From NCBI GenBank assembly GCA_965242495.1, contig OZ251446.1, positions 186,001-250,000 on the forward strand: DNA of 64,000 nucleotides, read 5' to 3'. This stretch comes from CBDESN01 sp965242495 (GTDB taxonomy: Bacteria > Pseudomonadota > Alphaproteobacteria > MPNO01). How positions within the stretch are numbered: position 1 is the first letter of the stretch; each line of letters starts with the position of its first letter. A program made the position numbers and the translations under genes. This document shows positions 20,630-29,584 of this stretch, in pieces. The notes beneath the pieces were generated by a model. The model searched no databases, was not told where the DNA came from, and saw only the letters and a program-made list of their open reading frames with translations.

Positions 20630-21349
20630 TCAGCGCGCCGCCAGAAGCCGTCCGTAGCCGTCGATCCGGTCGTCGACGCCGCAGCGCCGCAGCGCGCGCC
20701 AGACGATCGCCTGCAAGGCGGTGACCACGTTCACGCCGAGCTCCGCCTCCAGCGGATCGATGATCTCGACGATCGCCCAGTGCGGGCAGGGGAAGTAAAG
20801 CGTGTCGATGGCCGGGTTGGCCGCCGCCAGGGCGCGCGCCAGGCGTTCCGGCGTCGTCGACGGGGTGCGGCCCAGCGCCGCCGCCCGCAGGCCGGCGGCC
20901 TCGCACGCGACCATCTCCATCCCGCTTCCGCGAAGGGCGTCGTCGTACATCGAGTCGTGGTCGGTCCCGAAGGGGTGGACCACGCCGACCTTGCTCGCGG
21001 CCAGCGCCTTCAGCGCCGCGAGCTGGGCTTCGATGCTGCTGGTCACGGGAACGCCGATCGCGCGCGCCGTGTCGGCGACCTCGGACGCCAGCGCCTCGGC
21101 CCCGCGCGACAGGTTGATCGGTACGCCGCCGAACACCACCAGATCGACCCCGGCCTCGGCCAGATGCCGCGCCGCCTCCAGGGTGATTTCGCGGCTGCGG
21201 TCCACCTCCTCCGCGGTGAGCTCCCGGATCGCCAGCGTCGTCAGCGCCAGCGTCACGCCGTCCGGGACGATCCGGTAGAACTCGTAGGGAAAGACCTCCG
21301 TCGCCGCCGGCGGCGAGGTGTAGCCGATGCGGGCGCGATGGCCGTACAT
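20630..21349 (-). CDS. Asp/Glu racemase-superfamily protein (maleate isomerase / arylmalonate decarboxylase-like)
   Basis: 239 residues. I chose the ATG at 21349 because AGGGGAGAA lies 5 bases upstream and family members begin MYGxRARIGYTSPP; an upstream in-frame start at 21385 adds 12 unlikely residues. The family uses two cysteines or a single one for racemisation, isomerisation or decarboxylation. The C-terminal cysteine is in TLYFPCPHWAIVE. The usual first-cysteine position reads VVFGGVPINLSRG, so one of the pair seems absent. It faces M16 tail to tail. The exact reaction is not assignable. Confidence 0.75.
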   Translation of the reverse strand: MYGHRARIGYTSPPAATEVFPYEFYRIVPDGVTLALTTLAIRELTAEEVDRSREITLEAARHLAEAGVDLVVFGGVPINLSRGAEALASEVADTARAIGVPVTSSIEAQLAALKALAASKVGVVHPFGTDHDSMYDDALRGSGMEMVACEAAGLRAAALGRTPSTTPERLARALAAANPAIDTLYFPCPHWAIVEIIDPLEAELGVNVVTALQAIVWRALRRCGVDDRIDGYGRLLAAR

Positions 21350-21513
21350 GCGCGTTCTCCCCTGCGCCGTCCGCGGTCGCGGCATTTCATCACCCCGACC
21401 GGCCCGGTTGCAACGACCGCGGGTTTGGCGCAGCCTGCGGCGGGTCCCGGCGGCGCGTCCGCCCCGGGCCCGTTCCGCGCCGCGGCGCGCAGGAGGCGCA
21501 GGAAGGAGCCGTC

Positions 21514-21975
21514 ATGACCGCTTCGCTGCCTCCCCCCGAGGGCTTCGACGGCGTCACCCCGTATCTCTGCGTAGACGACGCCGCCGGGGCGATCGCGTTC
21601 TACGTCGCGGCGTTCGGCGCGACCGAGGACTTCCGGGTCGAGAACCGCGGCCAGGTCGGCCATGCCGAGCTCACCGTCTTCGGCGCCAAGATCATGCTGT
21701 CCGACCCGGCCCCGGAGCGGGGCGCGCTGGCCCCGCCGGCCCTCGGCGGCTCGCCCGTCGTCCTGCACGTCTACGTCGACGACGTGGACGCCGCCCTCGC
21801 CCGCGCCGTCGAGGCCGGCGCGACGCTGGCCGATGCGGCCCGGGACCGGTTCTACGGCGACCGCTCCGGCCTGGTCGTCGATCCGTTCGGTCACCGCTGG
21901 TCGCTCGCCACCCGGATCGAGGCGTTGTCGGCCGAGGATCTGAAGCGGCGCGCCGCGGAGCTGTTCGGCGCCTAG
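21514..21975 (+). CDS. VOC superfamily (glyoxalase/PhnB-like) protein
   Basis: 153 residues with a strong ribosome site (AGGAAGGAG) before the ATG. It contains two beta-alpha-beta-beta-beta modules of the vicinal-oxygen-chelate fold: YLCVDDAAGAIAFYVAAFGA at the N-terminus, and DVDAALARAVEAGATLADA with the C-terminal metal-site strand GLVVDPFGHRWSLATR. PhnB-like proteins of this length are often of unknown substrate. The next gene on the strand, an FAD dehydrogenase, follows after 29 bases. Confidence 0.85.
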   Translation: MTASLPPPEGFDGVTPYLCVDDAAGAIAFYVAAFGATEDFRVENRGQVGHAELTVFGAKIMLSDPAPERGALAPPALGGSPVVLHVYVDDVDAALARAVEAGATLADAARDRFYGDRSGLVVDPFGHRWSLATRIEALSAEDLKRRAAELFGA

Positions 21976-22004
21976 GCGCCGCGCCGCCGCTTGGCTACGG
22001 GGCC

Positions 22005-23645
22005 ATGACCGCCTTTCCCGCCGTCGATCTGGTCTGCGTCGGCTCCGGACTCGCCGGCTGCGCCGCCGCCCTGGCCGCGGCCGAGGCGGGGCTCACGGTC
22101 TGCGTTCTCGAGAAGTCCGATCGCATCGGCGGCGGCAGCGCCTGGTCCACCGGCGGCCTGTGGATCGGCGCCAACCACCATCAGGCGGCGCACGGCTTCT
22201 CGGACAGCCCCGAGGAGGTGCGCGCCTATCTCGAATTCGTCGCCGGCGGCGCCGCGATCCCCGAGAACCTGGCCGCGCTCGCCGACCGGTCGGCCGAAGC
22301 GCTCCGGGCCTTCGAACGCATGGGCGTCGCCTTCCGCCTGCGCGCTTCCGTGCCCGACCACTTCCATCCCCAAGCGCCCGGCGCCAAGGCCGAGGGCCGG
22401 ACCTTCGGCGTAGCCCCGGTGACGCGGGCGGCCCTCGGCGACGATTTCGACCGGATTGAGGAGAATTTCTACTTCCCGCCCGGCCTGTCCAGCACCGACA
22501 TCGCCGTCTGGGGCGGGCTCGGCAACATGCGCAGCTGGGATGCGGCGCTGCTGCGCGAGCGCGCCGAACGCGGCGAGCTCGCCGCCGGCCAGGCGGTGGT
22601 CGGTCAGTTCCTGGCCGCGCTCCGGCGCCGCCGCGTACCGGTGCGCACCGGGTTCGAGGCCCGGACGCTGGTCGTTCGCGACGGTCGGGTCGCGGGCGTC
22701 GCCGGGCGGCATGACGGCGTCCGGGTCGAGATCGCCGCGCGGCGCGGCGTCGTGCTCGCGACCGGCGGCTACGAGAGCGCGCCCGCTCTGGTCGACAGGT
22801 TCGAGGGCCTGCCCGGCTGGCGGTCGATGTTCCCGCCCGGCGTCGCCGGCGACGGCATGACCATGGCGGCCGAGATCGGCGCCGCGATCTGCCGCGTGCC
22901 GGAGAACTTCTTTCTCTTCCTGGGCTACGAAATCCCGGCCGAGGCGCCGGGCGCGCCGCCGCGCTTCCGCATGGCCGGCTTCAGCGAGCTCACCTTTCCG
23001 CACACCGTCGTGGTCAACCGGGCCGGGCGCCGCTTCTTCGACGAGTCGAGCTTCCAGAAGGGCGTGCGGTCGATCAAGGCGTTCGACCGGACGACCCGCT
23101 CCCATCCCAACCTGCCCTGCTTCATGATCTTCGACCGCGCGTTCCAGGAGCGCTACGCCTTCGCCGGCCGCCCTCCCGGCGCGCCGCCCCCCGACTGGCT
23201 CGCCCGCGGCGACACGCCGGCCGAGCTCGCCGCGGCTCTCGGCATCGACGGCGGCGCGCTCGCCGAGACCCTCGATCGCTTCAACCGCGACGCCGCGCGC
23301 GCCGAGGATACCGAGTTCGGGCGCGGCGACTTCCTCTGGGTCCGGGCGATCTCGGGCGACGCCGGACACCCGATCCATCCCAACCTCGCCCCGCTCGCCG
23401 AGCCGCCCTATTACGGCGTCCGGCTTCATCCCAGCGGCTCCAGCTCGGCCGGGCTGCTCACCGACGCGACGGCCCGCGTCGTCCACGTCCGCGGACGTCC
23501 GATCGAAGGCCTCTACGCCTGCGGCACCGCCGCCGCCCCGACCGATTTCGGCGTCGGCTACCAGGCCGGCCTGCTGCTCACCCGCGGCATGACCTTCGGC
23601 TACCTGGCCGCCCGCCACGCCGCGGCGCAACCGGCGACGGCGTGA
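22005..23645 (+). CDS. FAD-dependent dehydrogenase, fumarate reductase / 3-ketosteroid dehydrogenase type
   Basis: 546 residues from the ATG at 22005. The N-terminal dinucleotide motif VCVGSGLAGCAAALAAAEAG is followed by EKSDRIGGGSAWSTGGLWIG, as in the flavoprotein family of fumarate reductases and KstD-type enzymes. The substrate-domain segment PHTVVVNRAGRRFFDES and the C-terminal FAD contact GLYACGTAAAPTDFGVGYQAG complete the fold. It probably oxidises or reduces a C-C bond in a catabolic pathway with the VOC protein before it. The substrate is unknown. Confidence 0.82.
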   Translation: MTAFPAVDLVCVGSGLAGCAAALAAAEAGLTVCVLEKSDRIGGGSAWSTGGLWIGANHHQAAHGFSDSPEEVRAYLEFVAGGAAIPENLAALADRSAEALRAFERMGVAFRLRASVPDHFHPQAPGAKAEGRTFGVAPVTRAALGDDFDRIEENFYFPPGLSSTDIAVWGGLGNMRSWDAALLRERAERGELAAGQAVVGQFLAALRRRRVPVRTGFEARTLVVRDGRVAGVAGRHDGVRVEIAARRGVVLATGGYESAPALVDRFEGLPGWRSMFPPGVAGDGMTMAAEIGAAICRVPENFFLFLGYEIPAEAPGAPPRFRMAGFSELTFPHTVVVNRAGRRFFDESSFQKGVRSIKAFDRTTRSHPNLPCFMIFDRAFQERYAFAGRPPGAPPPDWLARGDTPAELAAALGIDGGALAETLDRFNRDAARAEDTEFGRGDFLWVRAISGDAGHPIHPNLAPLAEPPYYGVRLHPSGSSSAGLLTDATARVVHVRGRPIEGLYACGTAAAPTDFGVGYQAGLLLTRGMTFGYLAARHAAAQPATA

Positions 23646-23722
23646 CGACGGCTTTGCGCGCCGCCCGCCCCGGCCGGCGACGTCCGGTTCCGTCCTGGTT
23701 CGGACACGTGTGAGACGCGGCG

Positions 23723-26524
23723 TTACGATCGCCTGACGCGGACTCGGCCGCTCAGCCCGAGATCGTCGAGAATCCGTTCGAGTTCGGCCTCCATCGTCCC
23801 GGCGGCCGGCGCGGCGACGTCCACCGACAGCTCGATGCCGACGCGGAGACCGGCGCCGGAGCGGAGCCTGGGCAGCACCTTCGTCCCCAGCCGGTTCCAC
23901 GTCTCCGGCGGAACGTCGCCCGTGAGGCGCAGCGTCGTCGTCCCTTCCGCCGGGCCGGCGCCGGGCGCCGGCCCGGGCCCGGGTTGCGGCCCCGGCCCCG
24001 TTTCCGACCGCCCGGGCTCCGGGCCGGGTTCCGGCGTCCGCGGCGTTTCCGCCGGCGGCGGCGCGCGGAGTCTCTCCGCCTTCGCCTTGGTCAGCAGGAA
24101 CACGTCGGCCTCGAACGCCGCCTCTTCGGCGCCGACGGGCTCCGCGAACCACAGCCGCTCGTAGCCGTCGCCGTCCCGGGCGCCCGAGGCGAGGCCGAAC
24201 GCGCCGCCCTCCACGAACTCCACGATCTTCCCGCGCAGCACGGCGTCGGGGTCGATCAGCCGCGTCAGCGAACCGTCGAGGAAGCTCTGGCGCAGGCCCG
24301 TGAGCGGCCACGCCCCGGCCTCCTTCAGCGCCGGCGGCCAGTGGCGGTCGATATAGCCCGCGCCCACCGAGTCGTTCAACACCGCCTCGGCCTTCAGCGC
24401 GGCGACGATGCGCCCGCACAGCGTCTCGCTCGCGCTGGCGTGGCCGGCGCCGAGATCGATGACCTTGAGGCCGTTCGCGGCCCCGTCGCCGCTCCCGACG
24501 CCTGCGCCCGCGTCGGCGAGCGCGACGACGCGATAGCTCGCCCACACCTCGTCCATCGCCGCTTCCTCGGCCTCGCGCACGCGGGCCCCGATCTCGGCGC
24601 GCTCGGCGCGGTCGAACTCGGCGCCCAGCACCCCTTCCGTCGCCTCGCCCTCCACCCGCCGCCAGGCGAGCCACGTCGCCACCTTGTCGCGCAGCCCGCG
24701 CCCCGGCTTCCGCGCGCACCAGACCAGCGCGCCGGGATAGAGCCGCGGGGAACCGCCTCGCATCCGGGTCCATTCGCCGATGCGCGCGGCAGTCGGGCCG
24801 TCGTCCGTCCACTCCGTCTCCGGGTCGACGACGACCAGGGTGAGCCGCGGGGAATCGGGAACCGCGGCGCCGTCCTCGGGAAAGGCGACGACCGGCAGCG
24901 CCGCGCCGCGCTTGAACGCGCCCTCCGCCAGCCTCGCCGCCGCGGGCCTGATCTCCGTCTCCTCGTCCAGCGACGCCCGCCTGTCGTTCACCACCTTCTT
25001 CAGCGTCGCCTGATGGTGGATGCGGTAGCCGTCGGCGCCGACCTTGCGGAGGAAGAAGCCGCGCTTCTCCAGCGCCGCCGCGGCGCCGTCGATGGTGGCG
25101 GTGTCCACCTCCGGTTCGCCGAGGGCGAAGCGCAGCTCGGGCAGATGGGCCACCTTGTCCACCTGCCCGCCGGAGGATTCGAACAGGATCGCCGCGCCCA
25201 CCCGGCGATGCAGATCGCGGAACGCGCCCTTGGCGTCTGCGTCCAGCGCCCGCGCATGGGCGGTCGGCCCCGCCAGATCGGCGTCGATGGCCGCGTCGAG
25301 CCGGGTCTCGCCCAGCTGGCCCAGGACCGAGGCGCGGAAGGCCGGCGCGTCGAGCGGCGCCGATCCCAGCGTGATCAGGGGCTCCCGCCGCGCCTTCTCG
25401 AACTGCTCCCGCGCCGCCCAGGATACCCACTGCGCCAGCATCGCCAGCGCGCCGCGCGTCTGCTGGAACTGGGGCAGGGCGCGCCACTTGCGTTGAAAGA
25501 CCGACAGCGTCGCCGGGTGGAAGGGGTAGCAGGCCTCGAAGCGTCCGCGCAGGAACTCCTTCGCCTTGCGCTCCGTCCGCGCCGAGTCCACGGCCAGCCA
25601 TTCGGGCGGCAGGCGGGCGCTGCGCTCGAAGCACCAGTCGGCGTAGCTCTTGGCGACCTTCCGGCGCGCGCGTTCGTCGCCCAGATCCTCGAACAGCCGC
25701 CGGCGCACGACCTCGCCGATCTCGGCCTCGTCGTTGGCGATCAGGTCGCGGGCGACGCGGCGGACGACCTTGGTGATCCGGTCCTGCCATTGCCGGTCCC
25801 AATCGGTCATCTCGATCTGGCTGCGCGGCAGGCTGACGACCGCCGCGGCCCGGGTCGCGCCGGTGGCGGCGACGGTCAGGTTCTGGATGAAGGCGTGGAA
25901 GCTCTCGGCCATGCCGCGATGGCGGTTGACGAAGTTCAACACCTCGTCGAACAGCAGCAGCGTCGGCGCCTCCGCGGCGGCGAAGACCCGGCCCAGCGCC
26001 TCCGTGCCCGGCGGCGTCGCGCGGGCGGCCGCGCCGAGCGCGGCGACTCCCGCCTCGCCCGCGAGCTGGCGGGCGAGGTCGATCCACGGCGTCTCCCGCC
26101 CTTCGGCCGGGTCCCAGGCGTTGCCGACGAAGACCCCGACGCGGGCGGCCGGCGCCGCCGCCAGACCCTCCCCGGAAAGGAGATCTGCGACCCCGGGCAG
26201 GCGGGGCGCGTCGGCCCCCGCTTTGGCGAGGTGGTAGAGCGCCGTCAGCGTGTGCGTCTTGCCGCCGCCGAACTGGGTGATCAGCGTCAGCACCGGCGCC
26301 GTGTTCTCCGTCCGCCCGGCGAGGCGCCGCAGCGCCATGCCGGCATGTTCCTTCAGGGCGCGGGTGAAGCAGGTGCGGGCGAAGAACTGCGCCGGGTCGC
26401 GATAGTCCGCCGGCGCGGTTCCGGCGACGACCTGTTCGAGGGCGATGGCGAACTCGTCCGGGCTGAACGACCGCCCCTCGCGCACCTCCTTGCGCGGCGT
26501 CGCGACCTTGTACCAGGGGTCCAT
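23723..26524 (-). CDS. DUF499 family AAA ATPase (defence ATPase, COG1483 type)
   Basis: 933 residues. Walker A QFGGGKTHT is at residues 84-92, Walker B PTLLLFDEVLNF near residue 189. The early segment (PADYRDPAQFFARTCFT) is typical of DUF499. A proline/glycine-rich linker near residues 830-870 separates the ATPase part from a small C-terminal domain. DUF499 ATPases co-occur with DUF1156 methyltransferases and large helicases in predicted defence loci, and both partners are in this island (31.5 and 38.0 kb). It is the last gene of the minus-strand block. No catalytic nuclease motif was seen. Confidence 0.85.
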   Translation of the reverse strand: MDPWYKVATPRKEVREGRSFSPDEFAIALEQVVAGTAPADYRDPAQFFARTCFTRALKEHAGMALRRLAGRTENTAPVLTLITQFGGGKTHTLTALYHLAKAGADAPRLPGVADLLSGEGLAAAPAARVGVFVGNAWDPAEGRETPWIDLARQLAGEAGVAALGAAARATPPGTEALGRVFAAAEAPTLLLFDEVLNFVNRHRGMAESFHAFIQNLTVAATGATRAAAVVSLPRSQIEMTDWDRQWQDRITKVVRRVARDLIANDEAEIGEVVRRRLFEDLGDERARRKVAKSYADWCFERSARLPPEWLAVDSARTERKAKEFLRGRFEACYPFHPATLSVFQRKWRALPQFQQTRGALAMLAQWVSWAAREQFEKARREPLITLGSAPLDAPAFRASVLGQLGETRLDAAIDADLAGPTAHARALDADAKGAFRDLHRRVGAAILFESSGGQVDKVAHLPELRFALGEPEVDTATIDGAAAALEKRGFFLRKVGADGYRIHHQATLKKVVNDRRASLDEETEIRPAAARLAEGAFKRGAALPVVAFPEDGAAVPDSPRLTLVVVDPETEWTDDGPTAARIGEWTRMRGGSPRLYPGALVWCARKPGRGLRDKVATWLAWRRVEGEATEGVLGAEFDRAERAEIGARVREAEEAAMDEVWASYRVVALADAGAGVGSGDGAANGLKVIDLGAGHASASETLCGRIVAALKAEAVLNDSVGAGYIDRHWPPALKEAGAWPLTGLRQSFLDGSLTRLIDPDAVLRGKIVEFVEGGAFGLASGARDGDGYERLWFAEPVGAEEAAFEADVFLLTKAKAERLRAPPPAETPRTPEPGPEPGRSETGPGPQPGPGPAPGAGPAEGTTTLRLTGDVPPETWNRLGTKVLPRLRSGAGLRVGIELSVDVAAPAAGTMEAELERILDDLGLSGRVRVRRS

Positions 26525-26589
26525 GGGATGTTTCCGGGATCGGTGACGATGGCCCTACGATAACGGCAAGCGTCTGAAGACGAGGAATC

Positions 26590-26838
26590 TCAAGATTCCG
26601 CCGCGGCCGCCGCCGCCGGCGCGTCGCCGGCGATGACCGCATGCGCATAGGCGGCGCAGGCGCGGACGTCGTCCGGCTCCAACCCGGGATAATCCTCCAG
26701 GATGGCTTCCTGCGTAACCCCTTGCGCCAACGGGCTCAGGACGAGTTCCACCGGGATCCGCATGTCGCGGACGATCGGCTTGCCGCCGAAGACGTCGGGC
26801 CGCGCGGTGATGCGCGACGGCAATTCGTGATGGGTCAT
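26590..26838 (-). CDS. DUF433 family protein (antitoxin-like)
   Basis: 82 residues from the ATG at 26838, which has GGAGGG about 7 bases upstream. DUF433 proteins are small DNA-binding, antitoxin-like proteins often paired with a PIN-like DUF5615 toxin. The family core is visible in ITARPDVFGGKPIVRDMRIPVE and AILEDYPGLEPDDVRACAAYA. The alanine-rich tail is unusual. No PIN-domain partner follows it; the next gene is the DUF499 ATPase, 65 bases on. It may therefore be an orphan antitoxin or act on the neighbouring defence genes. Confidence 0.82.
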   Translation of the reverse strand: MTHHELPSRITARPDVFGGKPIVRDMRIPVELVLSPLAQGVTQEAILEDYPGLEPDDVRACAAYAHAVIAGDAPAAAAAAES

Positions 26839-27147
26839 CTCCGTTCCCTCCGAGCGCGCCGGCGACACGGCGTCGAGGAAGCGCTCTTCCGCGCCGCCCC
26901 GGCCGCCGGGCGGCGACGTCATGACCGGTCCATGCGCGCCCGGACGTCTTCCCCGGTCGGGTCCGGCTGCTCGTCGAAGACGGTCTCCGGACCGAGCCTC
27001 CGCGGCCGGCATCCCCCGACCTGCGCCGCTCTCCCTCCTCCAACGCTGCGCCGGAACGCCGTCCGCGTCCATCGCGCATTGCCGATGGATCGCCGCGGGC
27101 CTCTCGATACGCCCGGCCATCGGCGCCGACAAGGACGTCCGCCATCG
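26839..27147. other. 309-base stretch without an intact gene
   Basis: The space between the OLD-type ATPase and the DUF433 gene. On the minus strand it contains a possible frameshifted small gene (26919-27145, listed separately) and the DUF433 ribosome site. No terminator or promoter of good quality was seen. Confidence 0.5.
26919..27145 (-). pseudogene. Possible frameshifted small ORF behind the OLD-type ATPase
   Basis: An ATG lies only 2 bases after the stop of the ATPase, and the first codons (MADVLVGADGRAYREA) look protein-like. The frame then turns into an arginine/serine-rich run typical of off-frame high-G+C sequence. In another frame an acidic tail PETVFDEQPDPTGEDVRAR ends at a TGA (26919-26921). 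The span is 227 bases, not a multiple of three, so an indel within a gene of about 75 codons would explain it. I do not recognise the product. It may simply be non-coding. Confidence 0.3.
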
Positions 27148-28830
27148 TCACGCCTCCGCCCCGGACGTGTCGAAGATCTCCGCGATGCGGTCGAGCTTCT
27201 CGTGGATCTCCGGGTGGATTTCGTCTTCGTTCATCGCGGCCGCCAGCATGTACAGCTCCTTCTTCGGCGTGCTCTTGCCGACGTCTTCCAGCAGCGGAAG
27301 CAGGAACTCGCCGCTCGCCTTGACCCGCACGAGCGAGACGTGATCTCCGAAGAGATCGGCGCCCGGCGGAACCTGCCGTCGGAACGCTTCTTCGACGAGC
27401 GGCGCCTTCAACGGAAAATCGACGTATCGCTTGATGGCCTCCGGCTGTAGAAGATAGTTCTCGATCTCGTAGCGGCGCCAGCGCAGCACGACCAGCCCCG
27501 CTCCGGTCGTCTCCTCGTCCGCCTCCTCGCGGTTGTCGCCGTCGAGGAGGCAGAGGGCGCGCACGCTCGGCGAGATCGCCTGCATGGCGAAGAAATGCGC
27601 CCTGGCCTCGCGCAGGCTCCTTCCGCCGAGCCAGTGGACGAAGGGCCGCTCGAAGAAGCGCCGCGCCGGGTGATCGAGGATGCGCGCCCACTCCGCCAGG
27701 ATCTTCCCGTCCGCTTCGCTCTCGACGTACAGCACGGCGCCGCTCTCCCGCACGAGCAGGAGATCGGTGGTGGTGGCGCGTTTGAGCGCCTCGCGCACCT
27801 GGTCGCGCGAGCGCCGGTCGGTGAGCGCGCGGGGCGATTCGCCGAAGAACCCAAGCACCCGGTCTGGATCCGTCGCGTCGAGGACGACCTCGGAGTGCGT
27901 GGCCACGACGATCTGGCCCCCGAGCTCGCGGGCGACCTTGCGAAGCAGGTCGTATACCTGCTTTTGCAAGACGATGTGCTGATGCGCATCGGGCTCGTCG
28001 AGCAGGATCACCGTGGCGGGCCGGGCGTACAGGAAGGCGAGCAGAAGGAGCACCTGGAGCGTCCCGCTCCCGGCATTGGAGAGATCGAGCGGGCGGCCGC
28101 GGCCCGACTCGCGGTATTCGCACAGGATGTAGGGCTGGGCCGGCGCGTAGGAGGGTTCGCGCAACTCGATCCGGAAAAGGTCCTGGATACGCCCCGCGAG
28201 CGCCGACCATTTCTCCTTGTCTCCGCTTTCGGCGATTTCCAGGAGGAGGTTCCGTAATATCTCGCCCGGCCGCCCCTGGCCGACGAGCAGATCCTGCATT
28301 CCCCGGTCGCGCCGCGGCTCGTCGCGTTCGATCCCCGAGAGCGGAGGAACGTGGACGATGTCGAGGTCCCGCGCCGCCTGCGGGGGAAAGTTCCGGATGG
28401 CTTCGCGGTCGAGTTCCCTTGCGCCCAAGGGCCGCGCGTAAGCCAGCTCGGGATTGGCGTATTGCAGTTCGAGGCCGCAGGTCCAGGATTCCCCGTTCGC
28501 CTTCCCTTCCACGACGATTTCGATCAACCGCCGCGTTCCCGACATGCCGCCGGGGCCGGTGACCCTTCGGTCTTCCCACAGCAGGTTCATCTCCCGAAGC
28601 GGTACCGAGGTGAAGTCGGCGCGCGAAATGGCGACGCCCGACCGCGTGACCGCCCTGCCTCCCGCGCGCTGGGCCGCCCACCGGTCGAGGCCGAGCTTCC
28701 AGGTCGCGATCGCCTGGAGCAGCGTGGACTTCCCGGCGTTGTTCGGCCCCGCGAGAACGACCGTATCCGCGAGTTCGAACGTCTCCTCACGGAAGCGCTT
28801 GAAGTTCCTGATCGAAACGCGCCGGATCAC
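27148..28830 (-). CDS. OLD-type ATPase with TOPRIM-like C-terminus
   Basis: 560 residues. Walker A AGPNNAGKST is at residues 27-36, the ABC signature-like LSNAGSGTLQ is near residue 245, Walker B TVILLDEPDAH near 275, and an H-loop VATHSEVV follows. The C-terminal half has a TOPRIM-like pattern: AVLYVESEADGKILAEWA, then LCLLDGDNRE. OLD-family nucleases have this architecture and act in phage defence. No UvrD-like helicase (GajB) lies beside it, so it is not a Gabija pair. It sits between the DUF4276 gene and a broken small ORF in the minus-strand island. Confidence 0.85.
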   Translation of the reverse strand: MIRRVSIRNFKRFREETFELADTVVLAGPNNAGKSTLLQAIATWKLGLDRWAAQRAGGRAVTRSGVAISRADFTSVPLREMNLLWEDRRVTGPGGMSGTRRLIEIVVEGKANGESWTCGLELQYANPELAYARPLGARELDREAIRNFPPQAARDLDIVHVPPLSGIERDEPRRDRGMQDLLVGQGRPGEILRNLLLEIAESGDKEKWSALAGRIQDLFRIELREPSYAPAQPYILCEYRESGRGRPLDLSNAGSGTLQVLLLLAFLYARPATVILLDEPDAHQHIVLQKQVYDLLRKVARELGGQIVVATHSEVVLDATDPDRVLGFFGESPRALTDRRSRDQVREALKRATTTDLLLVRESGAVLYVESEADGKILAEWARILDHPARRFFERPFVHWLGGRSLREARAHFFAMQAISPSVRALCLLDGDNREEADEETTGAGLVVLRWRRYEIENYLLQPEAIKRYVDFPLKAPLVEEAFRRQVPPGADLFGDHVSLVRVKASGEFLLPLLEDVGKSTPKKELYMLAAAMNEDEIHPEIHEKLDRIAEIFDTSGAEA

Positions 28831-28930
28831 GTCCGCCTCATCGCCGCCGGCGGCATCGGGCCGCGCGGCCGGCGCGTTGACGGGGCGGACGTTCGGGCGC
28901 CGGCATGGTCGTTCCCTCCGAACGGCGCGC

Positions 28931-29584
28931 TCAGCACGCGCCCGCCAGACGCCGCACGCCGTCGCGGAACGCCCGGAAGCTCGGCGACCGGTTCCGGTCC
29001 GGGTCCATATGCGGCGCGATTTTCCGCGCCCATTCGCGTTTCGCCACGCCTGAGGCCGGCCAGCCGTCTTTCCTGATCCGGGCCGAACCGCCCGTGCGAA
29101 CGGCGTCCGCGAGAATCTCCCACGTGCCGCATATGCCGTCCTGCCGGTATCCGTCCAGCACCCGATCCTTCGCGCCGGGATAGGCCGCCTTCACGGCGTC
29201 GCGGTCCCCCAACAGCCACGCCTCGATTTCTTCGATGGCGATCCGGAACAGCGTCGTCGGCCGCGGGTCGCAGGCGTCCAGCACGTCCAGCAGTTCCCGC
29301 TTGAAGGCGATACAGTCCCGGTCGTCCAGATCCACGACCACGACGACCGCCGCCGAATCGCCGAGGCTCTTCCCGTATCCCTGCAACACTCGCGGCAATC
29401 GATCCAGAAGGATCCGTTTCGCCGGGTCGGTCTCGCCGCGCAGATTCTTCGGTATGCGCCCCAGACCCTTGTAGCCATGCGCTCTCCAGCTGTGGCCCGC
29501 TCCGTTCTTGCCGAGAATCTTTTCGAGAACGCCATCGACCGCGATGCGCCCCGATCCGTCCTCGACCAATATCTCGAAATGCAT
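28931..29584 (-). CDS. DUF4276 family protein (TOPRIM-like)
   Basis: 217 residues from the ATG at 29584; a TTG at 29599 is possible but less likely. The start MHFEILVEDGSG carries the conserved TOPRIM-type glutamate, VVVVVDLDDRDC the acidic DxD strand, and FRIAIEEIEAWLLGDRDAV is the DUF4276 signature. DUF4276 genes are normally adjacent to an AAA/RecF-type ATPase gene, and the pair is thought to act in defence. Here the likely partner (30235-31533) lies upstream in the same direction but is cut off by 650 bases of repeats. The nearer ATPase downstream already carries its own TOPRIM-like part. Confidence 0.83.
   Translation of the reverse strand: MHFEILVEDGSGRIAVDGVLEKILGKNGAGHSWRAHGYKGLGRIPKNLRGETDPAKRILLDRLPRVLQGYGKSLGDSAAVVVVVDLDDRDCIAFKRELLDVLDACDPRPTTLFRIAIEEIEAWLLGDRDAVKAAYPGAKDRVLDGYRQDGICGTWEILADAVRTGGSARIRKDGWPASGVAKREWARKIAPHMDPDRNRSPSFRAFRDGVRRLAGAC

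Noticed and set aside
21253..21894. Minus-strand open frame opposite the VOC gene
   Set aside because: Antisense shadow; the plus strand has a ribosome site and the VOC fold motifs.
23984..26563. Long plus-strand open frame opposite the DUF499 ATPase
   Set aside because: No recognisable domain; arginine/proline-rich composition typical of an antisense frame.
27148..28830. Gabija system (GajA-like OLD nuclease)
   Set aside because: The OLD-type gene lacks an adjacent UvrD-like GajB helicase.
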